Shown one piece after another: positions 1 through 9,643 of a DNA stretch of 64,000 nucleotides. The translations under genes and the position numbers were made by a program. This stretch comes from Gerris lacustris (lineage: Eukaryota > Arthropoda > Insecta > Hemiptera > Gerridae), in assembly GCA_951217055.1 (NCBI GenBank), contig OX578280.1:17957394-18021393 (forward strand). The letters run 5' to 3'. Within the stretch, counting starts at the first letter, position 1. Every line of letters begins with the position of its first letter. The notes below the pieces were generated by a model. The model was not told where the DNA came from and did not search any database. It saw only the letters and a program-made list of their open reading frames with translations.

Positions 1-636
1 GTAAGCAGAGGTAGAGGAGACAGTGGCATTCTCTCTTCAAACCATGACACCCTTAGAGGTTTTATGGAGACGACTAAGTAAGCAGAGGTAGAGGAGACAA
101 TGGCATTCTCTCTTCAAACCATGACACCCTTAGAGGTTTTATGGAGACGACTAAGTAAGCAGAGGTAGAGGAGACAATGGCATTCTCTCTTCAAACCATG
201 ACACCCTTAGAGGTTTTATGGAGACGACTAAGTAAGCAGAGGTAGAGGAGACAATGGCATTCTCTCTTCAAACCATGACACCCTTAGATGTTTTATGGAG
301 ACGACTAAGTAAGCAGAGGTAGAGGAGACAATGGCATTCTCTCTTCAAACCATGACACCCTTAGAGGTTTTATGGAGACGACTAAGTAAGCAGAGGTAGA
401 GGAGACAATGGCATTCTCTCTTCAAACCATGACACCCTTAGAGGTTTTATGGAGACGACTAAGTAAGCAGAGGTAGAGGAGACAATGGCATTCTCTCTTC
501 AAACCATGACACCCTTAGAGGTTATAATATGGAGTTATGGAGACGACTAAGTATAGAATAGAGGTAGAGGAGACAGTAGCATCCCCTTTTCAAATCATGC
601 CACCCTTAGAGATTATAAGAAGACGGCTAAGTAATT
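1..636. repeat. 77-bp tandem repeat array (intronic)
   Basis: About eight head-to-tail copies of a 77-bp unit start at 1, 78, 155 and so on, each opening GTAAGCAGAGGTAGAGGAGA. The first six to seven copies are almost identical, with single substitutions such as G/T in the AGAGG/AGATG position near 287. The last copies (after about 520) are diverged and carry a short insertion. The array runs off the left edge, so its full length is unknown. It lies just 3' of the exon at 668-784 of the minus-strand gene, inside the following intron. Confidence 0.95.
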
Positions 637-667
637 AGAGTAAGTAATAATAATATTGAAGACTTAC

Positions 668-784
668 CAGGCTGTATTGTTCGTCCTCACTGGTTGGAAG
701 GGACATAACACCGGAGTCGCTGATATCGTCCTGGGTCTCTGTAAGATCCCATCTTGCTGTCTCAGAGCCCCGGCTAACTGCTCT
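668..784 (-). CDS. Internal exon of minus-strand coiled-coil gene, acidic segment with DSGxxS degron
   Basis: On the minus strand a TTTCAG acceptor (AG at 786-785) and a CTG|GTAAGTC donor (GT at 667-666) bound exactly 117 nt, 39 codons, phase 0 at both ends. The other two frames are worse: one has an early TAG and the other reads a proline/arginine-rich string. The peptide begins RAVSRGSETARWDLTETQDD and ends TSEDEQYSL. It is acidic and serine-rich and contains DSGVMS (codons 23-28, 718-701), a perfect match to the beta-TrCP/Slimb phosphodegron DSG-hydrophobic-x-S. Phase and strand agree with the coiled-coil exon at 23609-23869, so I place it as the next recognised exon of that gene, after an intron of about 22.8 kb. 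Other exons could lie between them unseen. Gene identity is unknown; the exon call itself is good. Confidence 0.72.
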
Positions 785-3700
785 CTGAAATCAGAAAAAT
801 CATCAAATTTAAAATATATTTTTTTCATTTGTACATCAAGATTAATAAAATGGAGTAAATTATTATATTACACAGTAAGGTAAAAACAAAATATTATCAA
901 TTAGGAAGATAAGAAACTAAATATAACAGTGTCGTCCGAAGTGACCCTAACTGACTCGAATATGTGGAAGATCGGATCACGAACAAATCAGTGACGTTTC
1001 GTCCACTTAAAGAAGCATTTTAAGGGATAATGAACTCGAGGCATTGACTGACTTAAATACCTGCTTGCTTGAATAAATATCCCTCAATAAGCTTAAAAGA
1101 TAACAAATCTTTTCGTGACTAGAATTCGCCAAAAAAAAAAAAAAAAAGAATTGCACTTTTATATTAATTAAATATTAGCATTAAATCGACAAATATTATT
1201 TTTTATTAACCTCAACACTAAAATAATATATTCTTTATTAGTACCGTTTCAAGTAGAGCTAGATATGGACTAATAATTATAATTTGTTCAGGTACAGGTA
1301 CTTTCAACTTCAGTGAATGTAGGCTAATAGGTTATAATATAACCTTAAATTCATGTTATTTAAGAAACTTACTGTACTTAAGTAATAAGATAATCAGGTT
1401 ACTTTAATTAAGTGATCTTTAGTAACTTTAGCAGATAAAAAACACTTAACTAACGAGAGATATTTAAAATGATATATCTTCGTGTAGGACTCACGTTAAT
1501 CCTTAATAAAGGTTATGACGTTAACACGAATCATAATAAACCATTTCGTTTAATCTGTAGATAAATGTCTTAACGCAATTATTTGAATAATTAATCATTT
1601 AATTGATACACATGAGTAAATGTTTTCGTATTTCCTTAACCAAAAAAAAGTACTGTTATGCTTTAACAACCGTTCATAATTCTTTTTTTTTTTTTTAATC
1701 TTCTATATTCTAGAGTACTTCTTAGCTCTCTGAAGTGTTACATCAATATATCAGTATTAATTTAAAAAAAAAAAAAAAAACGGGTCTTTTGACTATTAGG
1801 TCTGTTGATTGCCAAGCGTGAAATTGTTTGCTTTACGTACAGTTATATAATAAAACAATCTATGTTTTGAATATTATAGACAAGACCTAGTTCAATATAA
1901 TAGATTGTTAATTATATTAGAGCAAAATATTGCAAATCTTAGTTAGACTCAGTCAAGCGTTCATTTTCATAATTTCTTTAGTGTTATAAAAACAATTGGA
2001 GCTGTCAAGAGTAAGTTTGATCTTTGAGTATCTCATGAGAGCAATAACCTCAATTTTAGAAGTATGTAAAAGAAAAAACTAACTCTGAGGCCCAACCCAT
2101 GGAAGGCCTAGATCTGCCAAAACTCTTATACACAAGTATATATGTATTGGATGGCTCGGGGTTAGTGGGTCCACTGAATCAGCTGTATACACTTTATAAT
2201 TGGCGTCCATAACCAGTTAGTCACCATTTATCGTAAGCAGCCGCCTATTAATGAAGGCTATGATGGATGGCTATGTCCTGGAATAGAACCCAGATCAGTG
2301 GTCACCCATCCAAATGGTCCTTAACCAAAATAAAAGGGGAGAAAATGTTGGATTCTTGAGATAAATGTGGGCAGAGGATCAGGTCAGTAATTAAGGTAAT
2401 AATACAAGAATATAGAAGGCAGTAAGGTCTAGAAGGTATGTGGTCTAGAGTCTAGAGTCTAGAGGGTATTATGTGTGTGAGGCAAGCAAACTCGAGCTAG
2501 ACTTGCAATAGGCAATGTAAAGCTCCGTTTACACGGTGCTAGTTCTCCCACAATAGAACTATCATGTCAGTCAGTCAGTCTACGTTATAGAACTATCGCG
2601 GAGGTGTACAGTCTATAACGGTGATGAGAGTTAACAAAACTTAAACATAACTAAAGTAAAACTTATCTAGTACTAAAAGTTATACCCATATCCTAAATTT
2701 CTGTCTTGGATACAGAAATAGAGCATTTAATATATTATAATATTATATTATAATACATATTATATAGCAAACGGAATATTCATATTCTCAAAAACAACAT
2801 AATCTGATATTAAATGTGAAGAGAATTATCATATTTGCTGCCATCAGATCTGTAATCACGTGATATAAAAGTATAAACAAACAATAAGCCAATCAGCATC
2901 TAGTATCTAGCGTGATAGTTCTTAAATTTGCCCCATGAATACTCTGGCTGCTGTGATAGAACACTAAACTGTCTCGTCAGACGAGGTAGTGTGATGGATG
3001 ATAGTTATATCGAGACAGAATCTATCCTGTAGTCTACACGAATTAAAAAAAGTGATAGTTCATGCGATAGTTACTATCATGATATCAACTATTGCGCCAA
3101 CTATCCCCGTGTAAACAGGGCTTAACTATCATAGAGGACCTAGGAGAGTCATTAAGGTGTTTTATTAATAGACCAACAAATCTTAATTACTTACAAATAC
3201 ACTAAACATAGATCTATATATTTTGACAGAAAAAGGGGTGATCAGTGATCATGGTTAAATAATTTTGAACGGGTAAAGATAAATCACGACGGACTATTTA
3301 TAACTAGGACTAGGGGAAAACCTCCTGGAATGACACAAATGATGATCTTTAAGGACAAATAGCGTTCGGATCTTTAACCAGGTCGACCGAGAAATAAATA
3401 GTGCGATTGGAATTGGAAAGATCAACCTAAACAACAAACCGCATTCAATAGTCTTTGGTTGCTTTGCCAGTCAACCAGGACGGTTCGGTTGCAACTGCTT
3501 CGACCAAGTTAAAACTAAGGTTAGTAACCATAAAACGAAAAATCAATTTTACCACAATAAAAATATTAACAAAATGCATAACAACAATTACTGTACTATT
3601 ATAGAGCTTTTCAACGACATACATAATAGTATAGGTTCAGTGTATTTTGACTTTTGTACCCCTGGGTTCAAAAAAATAAAAAAATAAAAAATATAAGCAA

Positions 3701-4182
3701 TCTCATAAGGCATTAAGTAACCTGATAAAGATAAATAAACCCAAAACAAAATATATAAGAAAACATTATTTTACCACTTTAACCAGCAACAAAAATACAA
3801 ATCGGTAGCAGGGTACATGTACCAAACATTTTTAAAATCAAAAAATGACAAAGATTAATGTACGAATCATGGTACATCATAAAATGATGTATGACAATAA
3901 TAAAATTGACAAAAATTTGCTGTACCTAAGTTACAACCGATGGAGATGGAGATACGACAAAAAGTCATAGGACCAAAGTTGTAGATCTTTTGAAAACAGT
4001 TACTGCTGGTGCAATCCATTTTCAATATGACTTGTAGTTTAGGCGCAATAAGCCTCCAAAATACGAGTTATGCAGTAGTAGGTTTATAGTCAAGTTCACC
4101 ATTTACTTGGGGCTTTGTAACTTTGAAATGAAAAGATCTTCGAAAACTCGTCAAAGGTGCAATTTTTTAAAAAATACTCCAA
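785..4182. other. Intron sequence 3' of the LTR element; one MITE, otherwise nothing
   Basis: This is AT-rich intron with poly-A/T runs (about 1131-1147, 1683-1696, 1764-1780). A GC-richer patch at 2090-2340 has no long open frame on either strand. Apart from the Harbinger-like element at 2521-3121, I see no gene, RNA or recognisable mobile element here. Confidence 0.6.
2521..3121. mobile_element. Harbinger-like non-autonomous element (MITE)
   Basis: Imperfect terminal inverted repeats bound about 600 bp: AGCTCCGTTTACACGG on the left, and the reverse complement of CCGTGTAAACAGGGCT on the right. A TAA sits directly outside each end (2518-2520 and 3122-3124), the 3-bp duplication typical of PIF/Harbinger elements. 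The interior repeats motifs such as ATAGAACTATC and GATAGTT on both strands and has no coding capacity. Superfamily is inferred from target duplication and length only. Confidence 0.6.
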
Positions 4183-4186
4183 GGAA

Positions 4187-4916
4187 TGTTACAGTGAGAA
4201 TACATGGGCCCAGCTCAGTCGGTTATGGGCGTGGGGGTTGTCATAGAAAGGTAGGCGACAAGGTACAGTACTGGTTCTAAATCCCAAAGAGGGGTAATAT
4301 ATTTAACTAACAAATAGATAACCTAATACTATTAATAACTATTATTTACAATAAGATGGCTTAGCAAACTAAACGGGGAACTGCTGCGATGAGAGCCGTC
4401 CGTTGGTGGGGTCCCTTCACTCAGATCCGGCGATTTGGCCCCAATAGGGACGAGGGGTCAACCCGATACTCGCTGACCAATCAGACTCAGTCTGCAGCTG
4501 TGACTTGTATTAGTAGCCTCCTACAAACTTAGTACAAAACCACTTAGCTGAACTCCTGAGAAGTCCCGTGACAAGCTCTACCGCAAACGGGGACTCAATC
4601 ACAGCGGCGCCTGCGTCTGCGTCTGGGTCTCTTACACAAACACTCACAGCCAGTGGTCAAGGTCAGGTCTAGGGACCAACTGCCGAAAGCTCCCAGTGGC
4701 ACATCCCTCGGTTTCACTATCTTGACGAACGTTGGACCAAAACAGAGAACGCTTATCTTTACACAACAAAGACAGAACCGTTCCCTGCTTTAAACCAACG
4801 ATCGCCACCTTATCTCGGCCGACTGGTATACAGTATACATAATAAAATAAACAAAGACCCTAATAATTAATACATTATGAGCCCTACGGGTTTAATATAA
4901 ACTTAAAACCGTAACA
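4187..4916 (-). repeat. 3' LTR of the gypsy element
   Basis: This 730-bp repeat is identical by eye to 11362-12091. Its ends are TGTTAC and GTAACA, a perfect 6-bp terminal inverted repeat including the usual TG/CA. GGAA precedes it at 4183-4186. Just inside the element (4917-4957) the plus strand is purine-rich. The coding strand is therefore pyrimidine-rich where the polypurine tract would be expected, which is odd. Confidence 0.95.
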
Positions 4917-5013
4917 GGAGAATCCCGCCCGGGAAAAAGGAGGAAAGGAAAGGTAGAAGGTAGGAATTGTTTTAGAGTTTAGGGGGTGAGGGTTAGAAGC
5001 GTAGCAGTAGTTG

Positions 5014-6219
5014 TCAGTGACGTGGGTTCCCAGTTGTGGCCGCGTCCTTGAGATCTTTAATATGCCAGGTTCCCACAGGATGGCCATCTAGATTCTTCAA
5101 CTCGTACACAAGGGGGGAGACCTTTCGTGTCACCCTACACTCTTCGAATTTTGGAGCTAATTTCGCGGTAAAATGTTTGGCCGCATCGGAGATGGGGAAC
5201 GTTCTCCGCCATACCGTATCCCCAACTTTGAATGATCCTGGGCGTTTTCGAAGATTGTAGTGGTGGATACTTTTATTGTGAGCCTTTTGGAGCCTTCCCT
5301 GAATGTCATCCCGGATACGGTTAAGAGTATTGATCTCGTCAGGGCGGCTGGGTGGTGCCTCGTCATCGTCTGGTAGAGTCAAAGTGTGCCTCTTACCTGA
5401 ACTTGGTAACTCTCTCCCAAAGGTAAGATAGGCGGGCGAGTGTCCGGTAGCTTCATGTCGGGCGGAGTTCAACGCAAAACGGGTTTCCGGGAGATATTTA
5501 TCCCACGTCCGGTGGTTGTCCTGCACATATGCACTCATTGCCGTTTTGATAACTCGGTTCACCCTCTCGGTCGGGTTACACTGGGGTGCATAGTGAGGCG
5601 TGAATTTTATTTCGACGTGGTACTGGTTCATCTTTTCCCGGAACTGTGCACTGCGGTATTGGGGTCCATTATCACATATAATGGCTTGGGGTACCCCGAA
5701 TAAGAGAAATACCTCTTTTTCGATAGGTCGCATGATCGTACTTGTAGTTGCCGTCCTTAACGGAAACAAAAGAACAAACTTTGTGAAAGTATCGGTGACC
5801 ACGAGCAAAAAGCGGTTTTGCTTCGAGGACGGCGGGAAAGGCCCCATCAGGTCCGTACTTATCACTTGCCAAGGTTTCTCTGGGCATCGACTGTCCCCCA
5901 TTTGGCCCTGCTGTTTCTTTTGTTCAGGCTTTATAGCAAGGCAGGTCTTACATCGTGCCACGTACCGATGGATATCCGTTGTCATACCAGGCCAGTAGTA
6001 ACATTCTGCAATACGTTGTGCCGTTTTATACCGTCCCATGTGTCCTGCAACGGGTATGTTATGGTGTTCGTTGAGGATTGTGGGTCGAAGTGATTTCGGG
6101 ACAACGGTCTTCCACGGATCAATTCCTTCCCGGTTCGTACGCACGCGTTTGTACAGCTTACCATCCTGTAGTTTCCATGCCGGGTATCGATGGGGTTCCT
6201 TGGTCACTTCTTGCAGCAT
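5014..6219 (-). CDS. Integrase region of gypsy pol (separate frame after a frame break)
   Basis: The 401-codon frame encodes the integrase of the gypsy element, which inserts the cDNA into the host chromosome. The N-terminal zinc domain shows His at about residues 53 and 60 and Cys at 90 and 93. The catalytic core has D123 (STDLMGPF), D183 (ICDNGPQY) and E218 (NPTERVNR), a DD35E arrangement. The C-terminal part includes a GPY/F-like stretch near residues 315-385 (LAPKFEECRV ... VYELKNLDG ... WHIKDLK). The annotated ATG is unlikely to be a true start. The same frame stays open upstream to about 6315 and continues the RNase H-integrase linker, so this was the C-terminal half of a single polyprotein. 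A one-base loss near 6311-6316 separates it from the RT frame. Confidence 0.95.
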   Translation of the reverse strand: MLQEVTKEPHRYPAWKLQDGKLYKRVRTNREGIDPWKTVVPKSLRPTILNEHHNIPVAGHMGRYKTAQRIAECYYWPGMTTDIHRYVARCKTCLAIKPEQKKQQGQMGDSRCPEKPWQVISTDLMGPFPPSSKQNRFLLVVTDTFTKFVLLFPLRTATTSTIMRPIEKEVFLLFGVPQAIICDNGPQYRSAQFREKMNQYHVEIKFTPHYAPQCNPTERVNRVIKTAMSAYVQDNHRTWDKYLPETRFALNSARHEATGHSPAYLTFGRELPSSGKRHTLTLPDDDEAPPSRPDEINTLNRIRDDIQGRLQKAHNKSIHHYNLRKRPGSFKVGDTVWRRTFPISDAAKHFTAKLAPKFEECRVTRKVSPLVYELKNLDGHPVGTWHIKDLKDAATTGNPRH

Positions 6220-6266
6220 CTTTCTGTACCATCTATCCTGGTTTGCTTCCGGAACGTCGATGGTGG

Positions 6267-8291
6267 TTACCTCTGCCAGGGGTGCCCTAGACAGAGCGTC
6301 GGCGACTTTGTTGTCCCGCCGGCTCGGTGCACCAACTTCATCTCATATTGCTGCATCTTAAGGGCCCATCTGGCCAGGCGCCCTCGTGGTTCCTTAAGGT
6401 TCTGCAGCCATAGGAGAGAGTGGTGGTCTGTGACGACGGTGAACTCTGTGCCCTCTATGTAAGGGCGAAACTTTTCCACTGCCCAAACCACAGCTAAGCA
6501 TTCCAATTCCGTCGCTGAATAGTTCTTCTCCGGTTTCGTTAAAGCCCTGCTCGCATATGCGACGACTCTTTCTCCTTCGGGTAGCATTTGAGAAAGCGTG
6601 GCCCCGAGTCCAACTTCAGAGGCGTCTGTTTGAATATAAAATTTCTCAGTGAAATCGGGGGCTGTAAGGATCGGTGCACTCACTAGGGCTTCTTTAAGCC
6701 TCTGGAAGGAGTTCTGACACTCGGAACTCCAATCCCACTTTTTGTTTTTCTTAAGTAGCGCCGTTAAGGGTGAAACGAGGGTGGAAAAATCCGGAACAAA
6801 CCTTCGGTACCATGATGCCAGACCTATGAAGCGGCGAACTTGTTTTGAATTTTTGGGAGCGGGGAAATCCATGATGGCGGCCACTTTCTCAGGATCGACA
6901 CGGAGGCCTCGAGCATCAACAATATATCCCAAGTACTGGAGTTCCGATCTACAGAATTGGCATTTCTCCTGATTCAACGTCAGCCCTGCTTCCTGGAGTC
7001 TCTCAAAGACTCTCCCCAATACCTCAAGGTGCCTTTCGAAAGTGCTGGTCCCGATAATAATATCATCTAGGTAAACGTAAACATACGGTTCGAGTTCGGG
7101 TCCCAGCACGGTGTCTATAAGTCGCTGCCAGGTAGCCGGGCTGTTATGAAGGCCGAAAGGTAAGCGGCGAAATTGGAAGAGGCCCCGTCCCGGTACAGTG
7201 AACGCTGTGTGTTCCCGCGAGTTCTCGTGCACAGGTACTTGCCAGTATGCTGATTTGATATCCAGGCTCGACATGTACCTTGCGTTTCTTAACCGGTCCA
7301 ATATTTGGCTGACGTACGGTAACGGGTAGGCATCCTTCTTCGTCACATTATTTAGCTTTCTGTAATCTACACAAAATCGATAGCTACCGTTTGGTTTTTT
7401 TATCATTACAACCGGTGACGACCATGGGCTGTTGGACCGTTCTACTACGCCTTCGGCTAACATTTTATCGAGTTCTTCGCTCATAGCTTTCTGGATGGCG
7501 GGTGAGACTGGATAGTAGCGCTGTTTTATGGGTTTTTCTTCTCCGACATCGATGACATGGCTGACCAGCGTAGTTTTCCCAAGCTTCCCAGAGAAAGACG
7601 CGAAGTGTTTCCCCGTCAACTCTTCCAGCTGTGTTTTCTGGTTGACTGATAGCATGTCACGAGAGTGAAGTCCTTCCGTGGTATTCACAGTGGATATGCT
7701 CGCAGCATTCAGAGACCATGTACCACGGGCAAGGTTCGGCACCAACTTCATCTCGGTCCAGAAATCTAGGCCTAGGATCAAAGAATTCTCCAAGTCCGGA
7801 ATTATAAGGACGGGCAGGATTTTGACCTTTCCTTCCAGCTCGAATGGAACATCCACTGTTCCATTTACCTTGCATCGCCCTCCATCGGCCACCGTCACCG
7901 TTGTACCCTGGGTTGCTATTTTCTTTAGGCCCAGTTCTCCTAGGGTTTTCCATCCATCCGCGTTGACTAGTGTTCGGGTCGCACCAGAGTCTAGCATACC
8001 GTTCATCACTCGCCCCAGCACGTTAACCTCTAGGTAGGGCCGTTTGTCCCCGGGTACTGAGTTGATAAGGCGATCAGAAGCGTTTCGAATTCGTATGTAT
8101 GTCAACCATTCCTGCCATTCTCTGTAGTTGGTCTTAGTAATACCATGTGGGTGAGTCGGAGTAAGACCTACCTCCGACTCAATCTCGAGTTTAAAGACGG
8201 GGTCTGACGGCTCGCACATTTTCGACATCTTCCCGCCTGTAGTTCTCGGCTTCCACAACGGGTACAAAACTTTAGTTCCAATCGGGGACAA
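6267..8291 (-). CDS. Pol: aspartic protease, reverse transcriptase, RNase H (truncated by frame break)
   Basis: The 674-codon frame holds a retroviral-type protease with DSGAT at residues 101-105 and ILGLDFW at about 172-178. The reverse transcriptase spans about 250-455, with YRFCVDYRKLN at 304-314, RLPFGLHNSP at 376-385 and the catalytic YLDD at 407-410. RNase H spans about 550-660, with TDAS at 555-558 and TDHHS at 621-625. The ATG at 8291 is probably not used. The frame is entered by -1 frameshifting from gag at 8195-8189, so residues before about 33 are shadow of gag. The last roughly 15 residues are out of frame. A one-base change near 6311-6316 ends the frame before integrase, and no slippery heptamer is present there, so it looks like mutation or sequence error. 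Confidence 0.96.
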   Translation of the reverse strand: MSPIGTKVLYPLWKPRTTGGKMSKMCEPSDPVFKLEIESEVGLTPTHPHGITKTNYREWQEWLTYIRIRNASDRLINSVPGDKRPYLEVNVLGRVMNGMLDSGATRTLVNADGWKTLGELGLKKIATQGTTVTVADGGRCKVNGTVDVPFELEGKVKILPVLIIPDLENSLILGLDFWTEMKLVPNLARGTWSLNAASISTVNTTEGLHSRDMLSVNQKTQLEELTGKHFASFSGKLGKTTLVSHVIDVGEEKPIKQRYYPVSPAIQKAMSEELDKMLAEGVVERSNSPWSSPVVMIKKPNGSYRFCVDYRKLNNVTKKDAYPLPYVSQILDRLRNARYMSSLDIKSAYWQVPVHENSREHTAFTVPGRGLFQFRRLPFGLHNSPATWQRLIDTVLGPELEPYVYVYLDDIIIGTSTFERHLEVLGRVFERLQEAGLTLNQEKCQFCRSELQYLGYIVDARGLRVDPEKVAAIMDFPAPKNSKQVRRFIGLASWYRRFVPDFSTLVSPLTALLKKNKKWDWSSECQNSFQRLKEALVSAPILTAPDFTEKFYIQTDASEVGLGATLSQMLPEGERVVAYASRALTKPEKNYSATELECLAVVWAVEKFRPYIEGTEFTVVTDHHSLLWLQNLKEPRGRLARWALKMQQYEMKLVHRAGGTTKSPTLCLGHPWQR
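8130..8195 (-). promoter_or_regulatory. Programmed -1 ribosomal frameshift site: slippery heptamer plus H-type pseudoknot
   Basis: On the coding strand the heptamer T TTA AAC (8195-8189) is in the gag frame (TCT TTA AAC = S L N). A -1 slip there enters the pol frame exactly. After a 7-nt spacer (8188-8182), a 10-bp stem forms between 8181-8172 and 8161-8152. The loop bases 8168-8162 (GGTCTTA) pair perfectly with 8136-8130 (TAAGACC), giving a 7-bp second stem. Loop 1 is 3 nt (8171-8169), there is no base between the stems, and loop 3 is 15 nt (8151-8137). The gag stop TAG (8170-8168) lies inside the knot. The geometry matches known viral frameshift signals; function is inferred. Confidence 0.88.
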
Positions 8292-9643
8292 CTTTGAAAG
8301 TAGTGGCCTGGTTCCTCACAGTTCCAACAAATATTTGTGGAGTATGGCCTGCTCAGGCCTGGGGTGGACGGTGAGTCCTTTTGTTCTGAATCTACGGCCG
8401 CGGCAGCCACTTGCGCATCGTTCGATCGCTCCTTCCGGGGTCCACGATATGCTAGGTCTGGTTCCAATACATTTTTCTTAGTCAATGGAGGGGGTTTAAA
8501 CTTATCCATGTGGTCTCGGTCACGTTGGATCTGCCGAGCCTCATTAAGGAACTCGGTTACCGAATTGGCCGTCGTACCCCGCAACCGGTCAAAGAAATAA
8601 GGTGTGACGTTCTTTTTGAGGATCTTAACCTTCCGCTCTTCAGACAACGGCTTAGGAAGACGTGCGAAGTACGTCTTCATCACAGCTACGTACGTGCTGA
8701 TCCTCTCGTCTGATCCTTGAGTCCTGGCCATTATCTCTCTCAGGAGTTCTTCCCCATATTCCTCATCTTCAAACTCGTCCCTAAGAAGTTCTTGAAGTTC
8801 CCTCCATGAGCGCACATCCCTCCTGATTGACTTATACCAGAGCAAGGCTGGTCCAGAGAAGAAGTCAACCGCGCCGTTGAATACGTCTGTATAAGTCGCG
8901 TTCCGGGCCCTCCGGTAGTGTTCGATGTCTTCCAAAAAACTATGGAGGCTCGGGCCAGAACAGTCCCCGGAAAAAGATATCCCCCAGTCTTTTATGGGAG
9001 CCTGCGTCTTTAAGTACCGGACTGGTTCGTCTTCATCTAGCAAGTTCCGTGAGACTTTGGTCACGTTATCCCTGGATCTCTTTTCGACCCTCCTTACGAA
9101 GCCCTGATCCTCATCCTCGGAGAGCTCAAGGTCGATTAGGGATTCTTCTGTCCGTACCGGAACATCTCCGCTACGTGAAGGGCCAGATGGAGCGATGTCT
9201 TCTCTACCCGAACCTTGATCCTTCGTACCCTCGGGCTTGTCCTGACTAGTACCGATGTGGTCCCACAGCTCTAGGATCTTGGTAAGTAACGTGGACTTCT
9301 TGGTCGAAAGGACTTCGTCTTCTACCTCGACGCGTGTTAACCGGCCCATGAGGTGCGTAAGAGCCGTATCCAGTTTCTTTGCCGAAGTTCTATTCTCTAA
9401 TAGGGTCTGAAACTGTTCCAGTTTTTTTTCGACAATTTCCAGCTCTTCTTTCCAGTTCATCTTGACTGGGGACCGTAAAATAAATTTTCCTTCGCTTTCG
9501 AGTCGGATTAATTTCCGAAGAGTCGATCGCATTTCCATGACGGTCTGAGGTCCTTTGACTCCTCGCACCATTAACTCGTACGCGAGTTCATCTTTCAGCA
9601 GTCGATCCACATCCATGGTGAAAGTAGGTAACGAACCAGACAA
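8168..9643 (-). CDS. Gag polyprotein of the gypsy element
   Basis: The 491-codon frame encodes the structural protein that packages element RNA. The N-terminal third is helical and charged (for example EELEIVEKKLEQFQTLLENR near residues 66-85). A capsid-like region follows at about 215-380 (FLEDIEHYRRARN ... WYKSIRRDVRSWRELQELL ... YFARLPKPLSEERKVKILKK). Near the C terminus a CCHC knuckle reads CWNCEEPGHYFQSC, followed by a second cysteine cluster (CTRCGSRELQAGRCRKC). The ATG at 9643 opens the frame after a long leader and fits the usual length of insect gypsy Gag. The 3' end overlaps pol by 124 nt in the -1 frame, with the frameshift signal at 8130-8195. No stop or gap interrupts it. Confidence 0.93.
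   Translation of the reverse strand: MSGSLPTFTMDVDRLLKDELAYELMVRGVKGPQTVMEMRSTLRKLIRLESEGKFILRSPVKMNWKEELEIVEKKLEQFQTLLENRTSAKKLDTALTHLMGRLTRVEVEDEVLSTKKSTLLTKILELWDHIGTSQDKPEGTKDQGSGREDIAPSGPSRSGDVPVRTEESLIDLELSEDEDQGFVRRVEKRSRDNVTKVSRNLLDEDEPVRYLKTQAPIKDWGISFSGDCSGPSLHSFLEDIEHYRRARNATYTDVFNGAVDFFSGPALLWYKSIRRDVRSWRELQELLRDEFEDEEYGEELLREIMARTQGSDERISTYVAVMKTYFARLPKPLSEERKVKILKKNVTPYFFDRLRGTTANSVTEFLNEARQIQRDRDHMDKFKPPPLTKKNVLEPDLAYRGPRKERSNDAQVAAAAVDSEQKDSPSTPGLSRPYSTNICWNCEEPGHYFQSCPRLELKFCTRCGSRELQAGRCRKCASRQTPSLNSRLSRR

Noticed and set aside
1..636. Possible CRISPR-like array
   Set aside because: Units are contiguous 77-bp tandem copies without unique spacers, in an animal genome.
6300..6320. 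Second programmed frameshift between RNase H and integrase
   Set aside because: The direction (-1) would fit, but there is no slippery heptamer and this junction is normally continuous in the family.
5036..6462. Several plus-strand open frames of 60-130 codons
   Set aside because: They are antisense shadows of the gypsy pol frame and show no domains.
8337..9249. Plus-strand open frames opposite gag
   Set aside because: Shadow frames of the gag coding strand.
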